Below, piece after piece: positions 62,361 through 64,000 of a stretch of 64,000 nt of DNA (its first letter is position 1; every line of letters starts with the position of its first letter). Origin of the DNA: Caballeronia peredens (GTDB taxonomy: Bacteria; Pseudomonadota; Gammaproteobacteria; Burkholderiales; Burkholderiaceae); contig FCOH02000001.1 of NCBI GenBank assembly GCA_001544595.2, positions 62,001-126,000 of the forward strand. Direction: 5' to 3'. Under the pieces are notes generated by a model. That model worked only from the letters and a program-made list of their open reading frames with translations, had not been told where the DNA came from and did not search any database. A program made the translations under genes and the position numbers.

Positions 62361-63038
62361 ATGAATCACATCAAGGCGATTGCGTTCGATCTCTACGGCA
62401 CGTTGTTCGACGTGCATTCGGTCATCGATCGATGCGAACAGCGCTTTCCGGGGCGCGGGCGCGAGATCAGCACGCTCTGGCGGCAGAAGCAACTCGAATA
62501 CACGTGGCTGCGCAGTCTGATGAACCGCTACGTGACTTTCGAGCAGGCGACGGAAGATGGATTGCGCTATACATGCCGCCATCTGAAGCTCGATCTGAAC
62601 GAAGAGACGAAGGCGGCGCTGTGCGATGCGTACCTGAAATTGCGGCCGTTTCCGGAAGTGCCGGATACGCTGTCGCGCCTCGCCGCGCGCGGGCTTAAGC
62701 TCGCGGTGCTGTCGAACGGCTCGCCGCATTCGATCGCATCGGTCGTCGGTCACGCGGGGTTGCGCGATTCATTCGATCATTTGCTGAGCGTCGATCCGGT
62801 GCGCATCTACAAGCCGCACGATCGCGCTTACGAGCTCGCGGAGTCGGCGTTCGGCCTGTCGCGCGCGGCAATACTCTTCGTTTCGTCGAATGCGTGGGAC
62901 GCAACCGGCGCACGTTACTTCGGCTTTCCGACCGCGTGGATCAACCGCGCCGGCAATACGTTCGACGAAATGGGGCAAAGGCCGGACTGGGAACTGTCCG
63001 GCCTGGATGGTTTGTCCAAGTTGTTCGATGGCGCGTAA
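62361..63038 (+). CDS. Haloacid dehalogenase, type II
   Basis: 225 residues, matching L-2-haloacid dehalogenases. Nucleophile Asp10 in [18 protein letters not shown] with the phosphate/halide-binding Ser, [12 protein letters not shown] with the catalytic Lys, and [16 protein letters not shown] with Ser, Asn and Asp of motif III. It hydrolyses 2-haloalkanoates to hydroxy acids, cytoplasmic. 39 bp after the CGNR gene and perhaps cotranscribed, which makes a halogenated-compound theme with the dehalogenase-like hydrolase plausible. Confidence 0.9.
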   Translation: MNHIKAIAFDLYGTLFDVHSVIDRCEQRFPGRGREISTLWRQKQLEYTWLRSLMNRYVTFEQATEDGLRYTCRHLKLDLNEETKAALCDAYLKLRPFPEVPDTLSRLAARGLKLAVLSNGSPHSIASVVGHAGLRDSFDHLLSVDPVRIYKPHDRAYELAESAFGLSRAAILFVSSNAWDATGARYFGFPTAWINRAGNTFDEMGQRPDWELSGLDGLSKLFDGA

Positions 63039-63044
63039 CGGCCG

Positions 63045-64000
63045 TCACTTTGCGCCTTCCGCCCGCGACGCACACAGACGCCATGTGGACGCCTTCGGCG
63101 CGTCGGCGACTTCGCGCCACCAGCGCTCGCCCCGATGCGGCGTTTCCAGGTCGAGCCGTTCGCCCATGCGCGGCGTCGCAACGACCACGCCGCGCGCGAG
63201 CGCAAGTCCCGTCACGCGCTCGAACGGCTCCTGCCACGGATGCATCGCGAGATCGAACGTGCCGTTGTGAATCGGCACGAGCCAGCGGCCGCGCAAATCG
63301 ATGTGAGCCTGCACCGTTTCCTCGGGTTGCATGTGGACGTAAGGCCATTGCGGGTCGTAGGCGCCGGTTTCGACGAACGTGACATCGAACGGTCCGAGAC
63401 GTTCGCCGATCGTCCTGAAGCCGTCGAAGTAACCGGTGTCGCCGCTGAAGAACACGCGCACGTCGTCATCGACGATGACCCACGATGCCCACAACGTACT
63501 GTTGCCGTCGAAGAGGCTGCGGCCGGAGAAATGCTGCGCAGGCGTTGCGGTGAACGACAGGCCGTCGATCTGCGCGCTTTGCCACCAGTCCAGCTGACGC
63601 ACCTTCGCGGTATCGATGCCCCATTCGATCAGACGGTCGCCGACGCCGAGCGGCGTCAGAAAGACCTGCGTTGTCGCGGCGAGTGCGAGCACGGTATCGT
63701 GATCGAGATGGTCGTAATGATCGTGCGAGAGAATCACGCCGCGCAAGGGCGGCAAATCTTCGAGCGCGATGGGCGGCGCATGAAAGCGCTTTGGCCCGAG
63801 CCGCTTGAACGGCGACGCGCGCTCGGCGAAGACCGGATCGGTCAGCCAGTATTCGCCGCGCAGCTTGAAAAGCAGCGTCGAATGGCCGAGCCGATACATG
63901 CTGCGATCGGGCGCGGCGTCGAGCTGCGCGCGCGTGAGCGTGTCGACGACGGGCGCCTGCGTGGGCATCGTGTTGCGCGGCTTGTTGAACAATATGTTCC
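63045..64000 (-). CDS. Metallo-beta-lactamase-fold hydrolase (NAPE-PLD/UlaG-like), 5' end outside window
   Basis: The reading frame is open to the window edge, and homologues as I recall them have more residues before PRNTMPTQAPVVDTLTRAQL, so the start lies outside; an ATG at 63968 is an internal alternative. Metal motif SHDHYDHLDHD, then TPAQHFSGR, FFSGDTGYFDG and VPIHNGTFDLAMHPW. The family includes N-acylphosphatidylethanolamine phospholipase D and L-ascorbate-6-P lactonase. Function here is an uncharacterised hydrolase. Confidence 0.87.
   Translation of the reverse strand, partial: NILFNKPRNTMPTQAPVVDTLTRAQLDAAPDRSMYRLGHSTLLFKLRGEYWLTDPVFAERASPFKRLGPKRFHAPPIALEDLPPLRGVILSHDHYDHLDHDTVLALAATTQVFLTPLGVGDRLIEWGIDTAKVRQLDWWQSAQIDGLSFTATPAQHFSGRSLFDGNSTLWASWVIVDDDVRVFFSGDTGYFDGFRTIGERLGPFDVTFVETGAYDPQWPYVHMQPEETVQAHIDLRGRWLVPIHNGTFDLAMHPWQEPFERVTGLALARGVVVATPRMGERLDLETPHRGERWWREVADAPKASTWRLCASRAEGAK

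Noticed and set aside
63993..64000. ATATGTTC at the window edge as a further GntR half-site
   Set aside because: Only half of the palindrome is visible and it lies inside a coding frame.

Overview
The window is about 64 kb of high-GC DNA with very dense coding, many LysR regulators, catabolic operons and RND/Pqi envelope genes. The gene content (PqiABC, NodT-type OMF lipoprotein, AspT-like exchanger, MHS transporter, SigF/NrsF, EutBC with MocR regulator) suggests a Burkholderiaceae beta-proteobacterium, most likely Paraburkholderia/Caballeronia and plausibly a secondary chromosome or megaplasmid. That placement is inference from gene content and codon bias. I saw no rRNA, tRNA, CRISPR array, prophage or IS element.

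Layout. 1-6952: 3' end of a mechanosensitive channel, LysR/MFS pair, SDR/GlxA-regulator divergent pair, M20 carbamoylase and an amidohydrolase. 7127-12848: AspT-like exchanger, D-lactate dehydrogenase, glycine-zipper and RRM small proteins, phosphate acetyltransferase and acetate kinase (fermentative overflow module). 12867-22376: one six-gene minus-strand operon joining a tripartite RND pump (MFP-RND-OMF) to PqiABC. 22865-30644: MocR regulator diverging from an amino-acid permease, an FAD oxidoreductase, an orphan periplasmic binding protein and EutBC (ethanolamine ammonia-lyase), mostly with coupled or overlapping stop/start codons. 30894-37240: YjcH/ActP symporter, a GabD homologue lacking catalytic residues, and a GH63-like glucosidase.

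37395-46265 is a C4/C5-acid catabolic region. A PcaB/fumarase-like lyase plus DctA-like symporter diverge from a GntR/HutC regulator, with two perfect 16-bp palindromes between them. Beside it a CitE-like lyase and LysR face a MaoC hydratase, acyl-CoA dehydrogenase and class III CoA-transferase operon. This is the gene set expected for itaconate (or a related C5 acid) conversion to acetyl-CoA and pyruvate. The citE-like gene and the distant MaoC operon carry the same promoter module: a LysR box ATAGG-N5-CCTAT followed at identical spacing by GATATTT. That ties the two arms into one regulon.

46390-56273 holds LysR/NmrA, MEKHLA-PAS and DUF1090 genes, a scar with remnants of two truncated genes (one a dctA paralogue) in front of an Ldh-family dehydrogenase, an amidohydrolase/MHS transporter pair, LysR, and a GST-TetR operon with a large palindromic operator. 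55632-58858 is a SigF/NrsF reactive-chlorine-type stress island: NrsF membrane anti-sigma, ECF sigma, cytochrome b, YedY-like Mo enzyme and a methionine-rich MXKDX peptide. Both divergent transcription units have GTAACC-N16-CGAATT promoters. 58892-64000: alpha/beta hydrolase, quinone-oxidoreductase-like and SDR operon divergent from a CGNR zinc-finger regulator with overlapping -35 elements, a haloacid dehalogenase, and a 5'-incomplete metallo-beta-lactamase-fold hydrolase.
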